Part shown: piece after piece, positions 49,085 through 57,845 of the stretch
Layout: each line of letters starts with the position of its first letter
How positions within the stretch are numbered: position 1 is the stretch's first letter
Assembly (NCBI GenBank): GCA_963664585.2
Contig: CAXXEO010000014.1
Span: 310,001 to 374,000, forward strand
Direction of reading: 5' to 3'
DNA: 64,000 nucleotides
Origin: G963664585 sp963664585
GTDB lineage: Bacteria > Bacillota > Clostridia > Oscillospirales > Ruminococcaceae
The notes under the pieces: generated by a model
What the model saw: the letters and a program-made list of their open reading frames with translations, nothing else
Told to the model about the DNA's origin: nothing
Database searches by the model: none
Program-made: the position numbers and the translations under genes

Positions 49085-49536
49085 ATGAATTACAGGTTAG
49101 CCAATGATAGTGATTTAGATCAGCTTGCCGAAATGAGATGGTTACATGAAACTGAAGATTGCCTAACTTTGATAAAATGCAGTTTATAAATAAATGTATT
49201 TCCTTTATGAAATCACATCTTGAAAACAATTCCTATGTTTTTTGGATTGCAGAAGAAAACAATAAAGTAGTTTCTAATATCTGTATTTGATGTATTGATA
49301 AAATTCCAAAGCCTGATCATTTTAATAACAAAATAGGATATGTTACAAACGTACATACATTGACTGAATACCGAAATATGGGCATAGGGAGTCATTTGTT
49401 AAAATGTGCCAGAGAATGGGCTTTTGATAATGGCTTGGAGCTTCTTTTCGTTTGGCCGAGCAAAAGAGCAATTTCATATTATGAACGGCAAGGCTTTAAA
49501 AATGAAAATGAGATTATGGAATGCATTTTTGAATAA
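49085..49536 (+). pseudogene. GNAT acetyltransferase pseudogene
   Basis: Starts well (GAGGTGA then ATG, MNYRLANDSDLDQLAEMRW) but shifts frame after about 28 codons near 49165, and the continuing frame meets TGA at 49288. The acetyl-CoA loop (LTEYRNMGIGSHLLK) and the C-terminal AISYYERQGF are still readable. One frameshift plus one stop mark it as decayed. Confidence 0.85.
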
Positions 49537-49670
49537 GACCATATTTTTCTGGGCGGCTTTTTTAAAATCGACAATTAGTGCTTTAGGACATCTGAAGCCA
49601 TTGCTGATTGTAAAACATTAGCAATTATACAAGCTATCCACTAAGCGGGTATCAAACTGTTATTCATATA

Positions 49671-49717
49671 AAAGCCCTTGCGCAAATGCTTTTGTTAGCA
49701 GTTCGCGCAAGGGCTTT
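49671..49717 (-). terminator. Terminator of the CoA-disulfide reductase gene
   Basis: Perfect 13-bp stem AAAGCCCTTGCGC / GCGCAAGGGCTTT; on the minus strand it continues TTATATG. Confidence 0.85.
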
Positions 49718-49754
49718 ATCGGTTTATAACAGATATAGATGATACAGAAGAACC

Positions 49755-52180
49755 TTAGATGAAGAGCGACATGTCCGATTCCTCGGCAAAGGCCAGCATG
49801 CCGGCAGCACCGCCCGGCTTTACGCCATCAATCAGCTCTTCCATTTTTAATCCCATTACATCCAGACTCATGGAACAGGCGATCAGTTCGACGCCGTTTT
49901 CCATCGAAGCCTTGATCAGGCTTTCGAGATCATCCACATTTTTGTTTTTCATGACCCGGCGGATCATCTTCGCGCCCATACCGCCCATATTCATTTTGGA
50001 AAGCGTCAGCCTTTTTGAACCTCTGGGCATCATGGTGCCAAACATTCTGCCGATGATGTCTTTTTGCACCGATACTTTTTCAGGTTTTCTGAGGATATTC
50101 AGTCCCCAGAAGGTGAAGAACATCGAAACCTTGCGTCCCATCGAAGCGGCAGCGTTTGCAATAATGAATGACGCGATTGCTTTGTCCAGATCTCCAGAAA
50201 AAACAATAATATTCTTGCCGTCGCCTCCTGTATGATTCCCACAGAGCGCTGCGCCACCTTTTTTGATCAGAGCCTTGGATACGCCTTTTTCTGTGCTGAC
50301 TCCGCCAAAAGTATTGCCCGTCCGCCTGCACCATGCCTCGACATCGCTGGCAAAGGCAGGGTCGGTGGTTTTGATTTCAACGATATCGCCCTCGGCGGCG
50401 TTTTTGATCGCTTCCGAAAGCTTCATGATCGGCCCCGGGCACTGCATGCCACTGGCGTCGATTTGTTTGGTAGAAGAGTGTGTGGGCAACATAGTTTCGC
50501 TGTTGATTTTAATATTATTCTTTGTGGCATCCACCTTTTTGTAAACGCTGCTGTAAAGCCTGTAGCCCCCCGAGAGATTATAGCAATCAAACCCGTTTTG
50601 CGAAAGAATTCTACACGCGATATGTCCGCGGAGTCCTACCTGGCAGGTGACATAAACAGGCTTTGACGGATCGAGTTTATGCAAGTTGACGCGCAGTTCA
50701 TCAACGGGAATGCTGATAAAATCCTTGATCGTTCCGTTTTCATATTCCATTTTTGTGCGGATATCGAGAAGGGTCACGCTGCCGTCACGAGGAAGACGAT
50801 CCGCTTCATCCCAATGAAATATCTTCGTTTTGCCGTTTAGAATATTTTCAGCGACAAAGCCAGCCATGTTGACGGGGTCTTTCGCGGAGGAAAACGGTGG
50901 CGCATACGCAAGCTCCAGCTTCGTCAGGTCATACACGGTCATTTTTGCGCGAATAGCAGTGGACAGGACATCCAAACGCTTGTCTGCACCTTCATAACCA
51001 ACAATTTGTGCGCCGAGCAGTTTGCCATTCTCTTTATCAAAGATGATTTTCATCGACATATTTACGGCCCCCGGATAATAGGAAGCGTGAGAAGCAGAGT
51101 AAGTATACGATTTTTCATAATTCAAATGAAGCTCTCTGGCCCGCTTTTCGGTAATCCCCGTTGTGGCTACTGTCAGATCAAAGCACTTGAGGATTCCTGT
51201 TCCTTGTGTTCCCTCATAGGTGCTTTCAATGCCGCAAATGTTGTCGGCGGCAATACGCCCCTGTTTGTTGGCAGGACCAGCGAGGGGAATATATCCCTTT
51301 TCGCCGGTGATAAAATCCGTGATCTCCACAGCGTCGCCCACAGCGTAAATATTCTCATCTAAGGTTCTCATATGCGTATCGGTGATTATGGCACCACGCG
51401 CGTTAACTGCAAGCCCTGCTTTCTTTGCCAGCGAGCTTTCGGGACGCACACCAACCGACATGACAACCATATCAGTCAACAGCTCATCATTTCCAAGCAT
51501 TACTTTGAGCTTGGAGTCAGTGTCCATAATCGATTTTACGCCATCATTGAGAATAAGCCGGACGCCCTTTTGGCGGATATGATTATGCACATCGGCGGCC
51601 ATTTCGAAATCAAGAGGTGCGATGACATGGTCGGCAAATTCAACGATGGTCACCTCAATGCCGGCACTGTGCAGATTTTCAGCCATTTCAACGCCGATAT
51701 AGCCGCCACCGACTACAACGGCGCTTTTTGGGTTCTTTGATCAATGTACTCTTTGATCCGATAGGTGTCGGGAATATTGCGAAGCGTAAAAACTTTTTCA
51801 AGAGTGGAGCCTTCAATATTCGGCTTAATCGGCTCGGCTCCCGGAGAAAGAACCAGCTTATCATAGCTTTCCGAATAGGTTTCGCCTGTTTTGTGATTCT
51901 TGACTTCCACGGTCTTGCCTTGTCTGTCGATGGCAATTACTTCACTTTGCACCCGCACATCAACATTAAAACGAGCATTGAAAGTTTTGGGCGTCTGCAA
52001 AGTCAGCGCTGATTTTTCCGTAATTTCTCCGCCAATATAGTAGGGCAACCCACAGTTAGCAAAGGAAATATACTCGCCTCGTTCAAACATAATGATTTCA
52101 GAAGCTTCATCTAGTCTGCGCAGTCTGGCTGCCGCTGTCGCACCGCCTGCAACGCCACCAACTATAATTATTTTACTCAT
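49755..52180 (-). pseudogene. CoA-disulfide reductase/rhodanese/TusA/DsrE fusion, one frameshift
   Basis: About 808 residues if the frame is restored. Order: FAD/NAD disulfide reductase (start MSKIIIVGGVAGGATAAARL, active-site Cys in FANCGLPYYIGG), rhodanese (catalytic Cys in VTCQVGLRG), TusA (DASGMQCPGPIMKL) and a DsrE-like domain (IIVFSGDLDKAIASFIIANA). The upstream frame stops after DQRTQKAPL (about 51713); the downstream frame resumes at VVVGGGYIGVEMAENL. A single A missing from the A5 run near 51735 explains it. Such fusions handle persulfide and polysulfide sulfur. It could be a real mutation, slippage or a sequencing error. AAAGGCAGG precedes ATG 52180. Confidence 0.85.
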
Positions 52181-53239
52181 CAAAAAAACCTGCCTTTCGA
52201 TCAGTTTATTGTGTAATGATAATAGCAATTTTGTTAATAAGTGGTCTTGTATCTTCATGACCCACCACAGGCGAGAAGACAGAGCTTAAATTCCCCTTTT
52301 TACTTACCCAATTGCTTTCGTGTGAAAACAGTATACTCCAAAAATAAGACATACACTGTGATTATGTCACAATTTAATAAAAAAGCAGAATACATAATAC
52401 AAAAACAATTTTATTGAACACAAACTGATAAAATGAGCATAAAAACAGATTCCCCCGTGAAGATGGCATTATGCACGTTTGATGATAAAGGTGAACATTT
52501 TAAATATTCATGAAATCAAACATTCTTGTCGACTGATATTAACATGACTCTAACGACAAGGCCTCACACAAACTCTTTAATCCTATCTCTGTTTCCCCTG
52601 CCTTATGCGGGGAAACAGAAACAAAAATACTCAGTATCTCACGGAAGAAACTCTTTCGCCGTCATAATGCTTACGGCTTGTATGCAACTGATTTCACGAG
52701 GGGGTATAGGGGAGAATATGACCGTCATTTTAAAAATGGTATATATTTAGGCATCCCTAAAGAGTTTGTCCTCCTGATGAAAATATTTATATATTTTTTA
52801 GAGACAAACACCTTCATTTTTAACAGCTTTTAACCGATATAAAAATTGATGAAGGCTGTGTGCTTTAAACTAGTTATGCATTTTATTGATGTACAATGGA
52901 TATCGGGTGAGCCAACATAAGTTGAACTAACTAGTACAATGCAACATCTTAAACTTTTATATTCCGCCGCAGAAGGCGGTGAAATATAAAAAAATTTAAC
53001 CCATTGCCATGAAAAGATTTAGATTTTACAAGGCACTAGTATTGGGAGATATATAAAACTGGCATGAAGGGATTCAATATACTTCATTGAGGTCTTTTTT
53101 GCTTCCAATCAAAGGCTTACCGATGTGAGGACACTTATGCAATTCTCTTGTCTTATTTGGCGAACAGAGATAATCATCCGCCATATACCGCTAACAGCAA
53201 CAACCCCTTCTCAATTATGTTTAAGAGAGGTGATCTTGC
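52181..53239. other. About 1 kb without a supported gene
   Basis: It contains a worn type B repeat (about 52223-52300, TAGCAATTTTGTTAATAAGTGG), a TCTGTTTCCCC/GGGGAAACAGA hairpin (about 52586-52620) and a TATTCCGCC-GCAGAA-GGCGGTGAAATA hairpin (about 52961-52987). A reading frame at 52526-52750 has no ribosome site and low-complexity content, so I do not call it. The ribosome site AGAGGTGA of cheC ends the stretch. Confidence 0.5.
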
Positions 53240-53854
53240 ATGGATAACTATGATAACCTTAACGAACTTCAGCTTAGTGTTCTTTCCGAGATTGGCAACA
53301 TTGGAGCCGGAAAAGCTGCTACAGCGCTTTCTGATATTTTGGGCGACAGGGTCATGATATCGGTTCCGGATCTTCAAATTATCGACGTCAATCACATGGC
53401 CAATATCCTTGGCGGCCCAGAAAATGAAGTGATTGGGATTCTGGTCAACATGACCGACGATGTGAAGGGCATGCTGCTTTTTCTGTTGGAAAAGGATTTT
53501 ATTTGCATGCTGATCGATGTCCTGTTGGGTGAACACATTGAAAGCTTCGCTGACATTTCAGAAATAGACATGTCGGCAATTAAAGAAATCGGCAATATTC
53601 TGGCGGGATCTTATATTAGTGCAATTGCCACAATGACGGATCTGGATATAAGATTGTCTCCTCCTCATATCGCCAATGACATGGTTGGAGCCATACTCAG
53701 TTATCCGGCTGCCCAGTTTGGCATGATGGACGACAAGCTATTGTTTATTGAGGAAAATTTTATAAGCGGTGAAAAGAAAATCAAAACGCATCTGCTTATT
53801 ATGCCTGAACCCAAATCCCTTGCGCTCATTCTTGAAAGCTTGGGAGTTTGCTGA
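53240..53854 (+). CDS. cheC: Chemotaxis protein CheC
   Basis: 204 residues of the CheC/CheX/FliY phosphatase family, which dephosphorylates CheY-P. Both active-site helices are intact: SEIGNIGAGKAATAL (about 15-30) and KEIGNILAGSYISAI (about 115-130). AGAGGTGA precedes the ATG. It overlaps cheD by one base (TGATG). No other chemotaxis gene is in the window. Confidence 0.95.
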   Translation: MDNYDNLNELQLSVLSEIGNIGAGKAATALSDILGDRVMISVPDLQIIDVNHMANILGGPENEVIGILVNMTDDVKGMLLFLLEKDFICMLIDVLLGEHIESFADISEIDMSAIKEIGNILAGSYISAIATMTDLDIRLSPPHIANDMVGAILSYPAAQFGMMDDKLLFIEENFISGEKKIKTHLLIMPEPKSLALILESLGVC

Positions 53855-54324
53855 TGGGGAAATTAGTGATAGTCGGTATTTCGGATCAACAGATAGCAAC
53901 TTCACCAGATATCCTTATTACATACGCGCTGGGTTCCTGCGTAGGCATTTGTATTTATGATCATCTGCGACGGATTGGTGGACTGGCTCATATTTTGCTT
54001 CCAGAAACATTTGATGGAGGGAAAAAGGACGTTTACAAATTCGCAGATACAGCAATAGAAGAATTATTGAGGACGATGGAAAGGCGTGGGTGCATACGTT
54101 CTCAGTTAACTGCTAAAATCGCCGGAGGCGCCAACATGTTTGCTATAACAGGAAAAAGTATTGGCGAACGGAATGTTGAGACGGTTCGTTCAGAGCTCCA
54201 AAGGCTTAAAATCAAACTTTTAGCTGCCGATACCGGTGCAGATTATGGAAGAACGGTGCAGTTTAATCCCGAAGATGGTTCTGTAATGGTAAAAACCATT
54301 GTGAAAGGCAATAGAATGCTATAG
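53854..54324 (+). CDS. cheD: Chemoreceptor glutamine deamidase CheD
   Basis: 156 residues. The catalytic Cys is in YALGSCVGICIYD and the His in GGLAHILLPE. IAGGANMF and GADYGRTVQFNPEDGSVMVK follow. CheD deamidates receptor glutamines and binds CheC, raising its phosphatase activity. ATG overlaps the cheC stop. The final two codons, CTA TAG, coincide with the first bases of repeat copy 9, so the repeat supplies the stop. Confidence 0.95.
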   Translation: MGKLVIVGISDQQIATSPDILITYALGSCVGICIYDHLRRIGGLAHILLPETFDGGKKDVYKFADTAIEELLRTMERRGCIRSQLTAKIAGGANMFAITGKSIGERNVETVRSELQRLKIKLLAADTGADYGRTVQFNPEDGSVMVKTIVKGNRML

Positions 54325-54425
54325 CTGATTAACTTAAAAACTGGCTATATATAAAACGACATTTACTTCCCCCTCCTTCGGCGGGGGAAGTAATCACAAG
54401 CTTGTTTTCAAGTTAATCAACTATA
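54320..54425 (+). repeat. 106-bp palindromic repeat, copy 9
   Basis: Full length. Starts TATAGCTGATTAACTTAAAA, hairpin CCCCCTCC-TTC-GGCGGGGG, ends GTTAATCAACTATA. Its first bases form the cheD stop codon. Confidence 0.92.
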
Positions 54426-54488
54426 TAAGCATTAGGACGCACAAGAATTTAGACTTTTTTTGCCTCCCAATTATAATTATATAGTTCA

Positions 54489-54536
54489 CAGCACAGAACG
54501 CACACTGAAGAAGACTTCAGCGTGCGTTCTGTGCTG
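54489..54536. terminator. Very long hairpin, bidirectional terminator
   Basis: A 22-bp stem with a single mismatch, CAGCACAGAACGCAC.CTGAAG and its complement, loop AAGA. It lies between cheD and the convergent HD gene. Confidence 0.75.
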
Positions 54537-54571
54537 TTTAAAGTATTAAGATGCCAATATTCAACATGTCT

Positions 54572-55183
54572 TTATCGGACATCGCACTTTTTCAGAAAAG
54601 TCCTCACATTTTCCGCTTCTTTTTGATCGTCTGCTCCAAGTCGCCCCAGTCGGTCGCAAAGGCCCAGAAGTGCCACTTCGCTGATATTTGTCTGATGCTT
54701 CATTGTCTTTATATCTGCGAAAGGCAGGCTCTTAACTACATAAAGAATCTGCATGTGCCATCGAATCAGGACAGTAACCCGCTGGATGAAGTCGAGATCA
54801 TCTGTAAACTCAATTAAAAATTTTTTCGCCATTTCTGCACCAAGCTTATCGTGGTCATAGGTCGTTATTTTTCCACTCCGATTTTTGGTAGTGTCCGGCT
54901 TCCCGATATCATGCAGCAAGGCCGCCCACATAAAAGCTTGTTGGTCTTCACTTTGTGATTTTGCATTAGCTGCCGCGTCGATGACCAGCATTGTATGCCT
55001 CCAAACACTGCCCTCGGGATGATATTTTGGCGATTGAGGCGTTTCTTTCAGCCTGTTCAGTACAGTAAATGGAAGCTCTTTAAAAAATGAGTTTTCCGAA
55101 ACACGATCTAAATACTGTGACGGCATTTCATCCTTAAGCAAATGCGCATTCATTTCAACAAAAAGCTGCTGTTTCGCTGTCAT
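54572..55183 (-). CDS. HD domain phosphohydrolase
   Basis: 203 residues. HD metal motif: WRHTMLVIDAAA (His), ALLHDIGKPDTT (His-Asp), later TYDHDKLGAEMAKKFL and LCDRLGRLG (Asp). It resembles the HD domain of tRNA nucleotidyltransferases and YqeK-like phosphohydrolases without the transferase part. The substrate is unknown. Its ATG overlaps the stop of the small upstream gene (ATGA), so the two are coupled. Confidence 0.88.
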   Translation of the reverse strand: MTAKQQLFVEMNAHLLKDEMPSQYLDRVSENSFFKELPFTVLNRLKETPQSPKYHPEGSVWRHTMLVIDAAANAKSQSEDQQAFMWAALLHDIGKPDTTKNRSGKITTYDHDKLGAEMAKKFLIEFTDDLDFIQRVTVLIRWHMQILYVVKSLPFADIKTMKHQTNISEVALLGLCDRLGRLGADDQKEAENVRTFLKKCDVR

Positions 55184-55338
55184 TTTTGTTTTTTCATTTC
55201 TATGCTGACATCATTAGTCCCAAAAACGGCTCTGGCGCTTTCTGCGTTTGGATCATGTTTAATTTTCTTGGAATGAAACTTACCGTCTCCTTTTTTGTTG
55301 TTTCTTGTACTCCGTTTTTTATTTTCAGTATTCATCAT
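55180..55338 (-). CDS. Small basic protein, CPC_1213-like
   Basis: 52 residues, rich in Lys, Arg and Asn: MMNTENKKRSTRNNKKGDGK begins it; KKIKHDPNAESARAVFG is the recognisable core. It resembles the CPC_1213 family of short clostridial proteins of unknown function (from memory). GGGAG lies just before the double ATG. Overlaps the HD gene by four bases. Confidence 0.7.
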   Translation of the reverse strand: MMNTENKKRSTRNNKKGDGKFHSKKIKHDPNAESARAVFGTNDVSIEMKKQK

Positions 55339-55378
55339 TAACTCCCTTTCATGTAGCATGCGAAATCAATCTGCCCCA

Positions 55379-55819
55379 CTATCTATTCTTAAACATTAGA
55401 CCATATTCTGATACATTAAAGCCCATTTTTTGATAAAATTTGATTGCACGTTCATTTTCTGATTCTACTTCTAACCTTAACCTGATAATTGAAGTATCTA
55501 GCGCGGTTTTAAGATAGTTGAAGAACTCCATGCCTATACCTTTTGAACGATATTCCTCCAAAACAAATAATTCATCAATCCAAAGTGTAATTCCACCAGC
55601 TTCATGTGAATAAGTTTTGGTCGTAATTACGTAACCGACAGCTTTATCTTCATATTCAAAAATATATCCTTCAAGATAAACGTTGGAACGCATAATTTCA
55701 TTAAATGCATCAATATGATTTTTTTGAGGAATGGGATTTATTACAGCATCCGATGCATAAAACAATTCAGACATGTTGAAAAAAATCTCTGCGTCTTCTT
55801 TTTTCATTTTTCTGATCAC
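55379..55819 (-). CDS. GNAT family N-acetyltransferase
   Basis: 146 residues. GNAT core: EDKAVGYVITTKTY, IDELFVLEEYRSKGIGMEFFNYLK (acetyl-CoA loop RSKGIG), VESENERAIKFYQKMGF. Start GTG after GGGAGATG. Substrate unknown. It is upstream of the CPC-like and HD genes on the same strand with a 40-bp gap, so it may be in the same transcript. Confidence 0.92.
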   Translation of the reverse strand: MIRKMKKEDAEIFFNMSELFYASDAVINPIPQKNHIDAFNEIMRSNVYLEGYIFEYEDKAVGYVITTKTYSHEAGGITLWIDELFVLEEYRSKGIGMEFFNYLKTALDTSIIRLRLEVESENERAIKFYQKMGFNVSEYGLMFKNR

Positions 55820-56181
55820 TGCTTAAAACATCTCCCTGTAAAATATAAGATACCTTGATTCGCATATGCTCAGTGCAGCTAAAAAAATGTATTTTTCAGC
55901 CGAATAAGCTGCTTTGGCAATAGGTTTGATTTTGCTCTGCACTCATTTTAATTGGGTTACGATACAGTGTTAACCGCAATTATTATGCTCATTTCCCGGC
56001 TAAAACTTGCATTTGCTTTTTATTTAATGTTAATATGGCTTGATTATGAGTAAAAATGCACTGGATTTTATCGGATCAACGCTATACTATGGATGTAAGA
56101 GAAAGAGATCATTTGAAATTGTGTGAAGTTACGGCAGCCGATAAATGCCTAAGACTACAAAAGAAGCAAGGTGAAGACACA

Positions 56182-56910
56182 GTGATTGAAAAGCTTAACC
56201 AGATGATTGAAGACAGCGAGAGGATTGTTTTTTTTGGTGGCGCGGGTGTGTCGACTGAGAGCGGCATACCTGACTTTCGCAGTGTGGACGGCATGTATCG
56301 TCAGCACTGGAAATATCCGCCTGAGACCATTCTCAGCCACCATTTTTTCGTTTCAAATACTGCTGAATTTTATGAATTTTACCGTACCAAAATGATCAAC
56401 CTCAACGCACGGCCGAATGCTGCCCACCACACTCTTGCGGCATTGGAGCGGGCGGGACGTCTGACCGCTATTGTGACACAGAATATTGACGGTCTACATC
56501 AGATGGCAGGCAGTCAAAATGTGCTGGAGCTGCACGGCTCGGTTCACCGTAACTATTGTCAAAGCTGCGGTGACTTTTTTGATGCACAGACAATTCTGCA
56601 AAGCGCAAGCGTCCCAACCTGCCATTGCGGCGGGATCATCAAGCCGGATGTGGTACTGTACGAGGAAGGGTTAGATACAAGTACGGTTAAGAGAGCACTT
56701 TCGGCACTGGCGCAGGCCGATCTGCTGATTGTCGGCGGAACCTCACTGTCCGTCTATCCTGCTGCGGGGATGATTGAAGCCTATTGCGGCGATCGCCTCG
56801 TGATGATCAACCGTTGTGCTACCCCCGCCGACCAGCGCGCCAGTCTGCTGATCCAAGGCAGTATTGGAGAAGTGCTGTCTCAAATTAGGATTCCGAGTGA
56901 TATAAGATAA
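56182..56910 (+). CDS. NAD-dependent protein deacylase, sirtuin
   Basis: 242 residues, Sir2 family; removes acyl groups from lysines using NAD+. GAGVSTESGIPDFRS (NAD site), TQNIDGLHQMAG (catalytic Asn/Asp), ELHGSVHRNYC (catalytic His), zinc cysteines CQSCG and CHCGG, GTSLSVYPAAG. GTG 56182 gives the usual length with AAGG.G nearby; an earlier in-frame ATG at 56056 would add 42 uncharacteristic residues. Confidence 0.94.
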   Translation: MIEKLNQMIEDSERIVFFGGAGVSTESGIPDFRSVDGMYRQHWKYPPETILSHHFFVSNTAEFYEFYRTKMINLNARPNAAHHTLAALERAGRLTAIVTQNIDGLHQMAGSQNVLELHGSVHRNYCQSCGDFFDAQTILQSASVPTCHCGGIIKPDVVLYEEGLDTSTVKRALSALAQADLLIVGGTSLSVYPAAGMIEAYCGDRLVMINRCATPADQRASLLIQGSIGEVLSQIRIPSDIR

Positions 56911-57005
56911 ATGTGCAGCCAATGGATGTATCCCGACGTCCTTGTGTCTATGGTTAGCGATAAGCTTTTGGAATCCAGCGTCATACAAGGTGGATCTCAA
57001 AAATT

Positions 57006-57046
57006 AAAAAATACCGAACAGGATTTAACCCCTGTTCGGTATTTTT
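57006..57046 (+). terminator. Terminator after the sirtuin gene
   Basis: AAAATACCGAACAGG-ATTTAACC-CCTGTTCGGTATTTTT. Confidence 0.92.
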
Positions 57047-57088
57047 CTGGAATGAACTATTTAGCCCTTTTCGAATGGGCACTTTACC

Positions 57089-57259
57089 TTAATCCTGTAA
57101 GCTGTATTTTTCTGTTACAAAATTGAGAAAAGAACTCTTAGAGGCAGATAAAGGCTTGCCCTTAAAATAAGCCAGACAAACATTCAGCTGATAGCTCGGA
57201 CAAATAAGCGGCCTGATTTCAACCTTAAAATTAACGCAAAGCCAATTTCCAAAATGGAA
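57089..57259 (-). pseudogene. C-terminal fragment of a LysR regulator
   Basis: On the minus strand an open frame reads VEIRPLICPSYQLNVCLAYF then KGKPLSASKSSFLNFV and ends KYSLQD-stop. This is the typical end of a LysR effector domain. No HTH or remaining domain precedes it, so it is a remnant. Confidence 0.6.
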
Positions 57260-57385
57260 TAATGCTTATGTTTTTTAATGCACCAACCAAAGCCATTATT
57301 ATTAAAATGAACAACTTAAAAGCAATTACAAATATATGTGATAAATTCTAAAAAAAGTGAATAGCTTATTATTGAGGTGAGTGTG

Positions 57386-57826
57386 GTGGACACAAGAGAA
57401 TTATTCGCTAGAATGATTAAATGTGAGGCAGGAGGCGAAGGATTAAACGGTATGAGAGCCGTAGCAACTGTAATTATGAATCGTGTACGGGTCCCGTACG
57501 GGGAATATCAAAGAGAGTGCTTGGGAAGCCTGCGCAGGGTGCTTGAACAGACATGCCAGTTCTCTTGCTATAAGACAGTGCTTAGCGGTGAGCCAAACCC
57601 GCAGAATGTCTGGGTCAGCACACCGGAGGCAATCCATTATCAAGTCGCTGATTGGGCCATAAACGGAGGGATTCTTAATGGCGCCGGCAGTGATTCGCTG
57701 TGGTATATGAACCCATTCATACCTGACTGCCCTAATTTTTTTCCATTTAATAGAAATGGATATTGGTTTACACGAATAAATAAGCATTGTTTTTACAATC
57801 CCATGCCTGCTTATGCAGATACATAA
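57386..57826 (+). CDS. Spore cortex cell-wall hydrolase, CwlJ/SleB type
   Basis: 146 residues, Hydrolase_2 family lytic enzyme that degrades cortex peptidoglycan at germination. RMIKCEAGGEGLNGMRAVATVIMNRV holds the catalytic Glu; NPQNVWVSTPEAI and WYMNPFIPDCPNFFPFN follow. No signal peptide or N-terminal binding domain, as in CwlJ (not SleB). GTG 57386 lies 5 bases after GAGGTGA. It is followed 19 bp later by a GerQ-like gene, its usual partner. Confidence 0.92.
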   Translation: MDTRELFARMIKCEAGGEGLNGMRAVATVIMNRVRVPYGEYQRECLGSLRRVLEQTCQFSCYKTVLSGEPNPQNVWVSTPEAIHYQVADWAINGGILNGAGSDSLWYMNPFIPDCPNFFPFNRNGYWFTRINKHCFYNPMPAYADT

Positions 57827-57845
57827 TTAGTTGTGAGGTGCTATT

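Noticed and set aside
49288..49290. TGA in the GNAT remnant as a selenocysteine codon
   Set aside because: The gene also has a frameshift upstream and no SECIS-like hairpin follows; GNAT proteins do not use selenocysteine.
52526..52750. A 74-codon plus-strand frame in the 1-kb gap
   Set aside because: No ribosome site; it contains a TTTCCCC/GGGGAAA intergenic hairpin.
7344..54425. The nine 106-bp repeats as a dispersed CRISPR or as tRNA-like genes
   Set aside because: They are kilobases apart, palindromic end to end, and lack tRNA arms.
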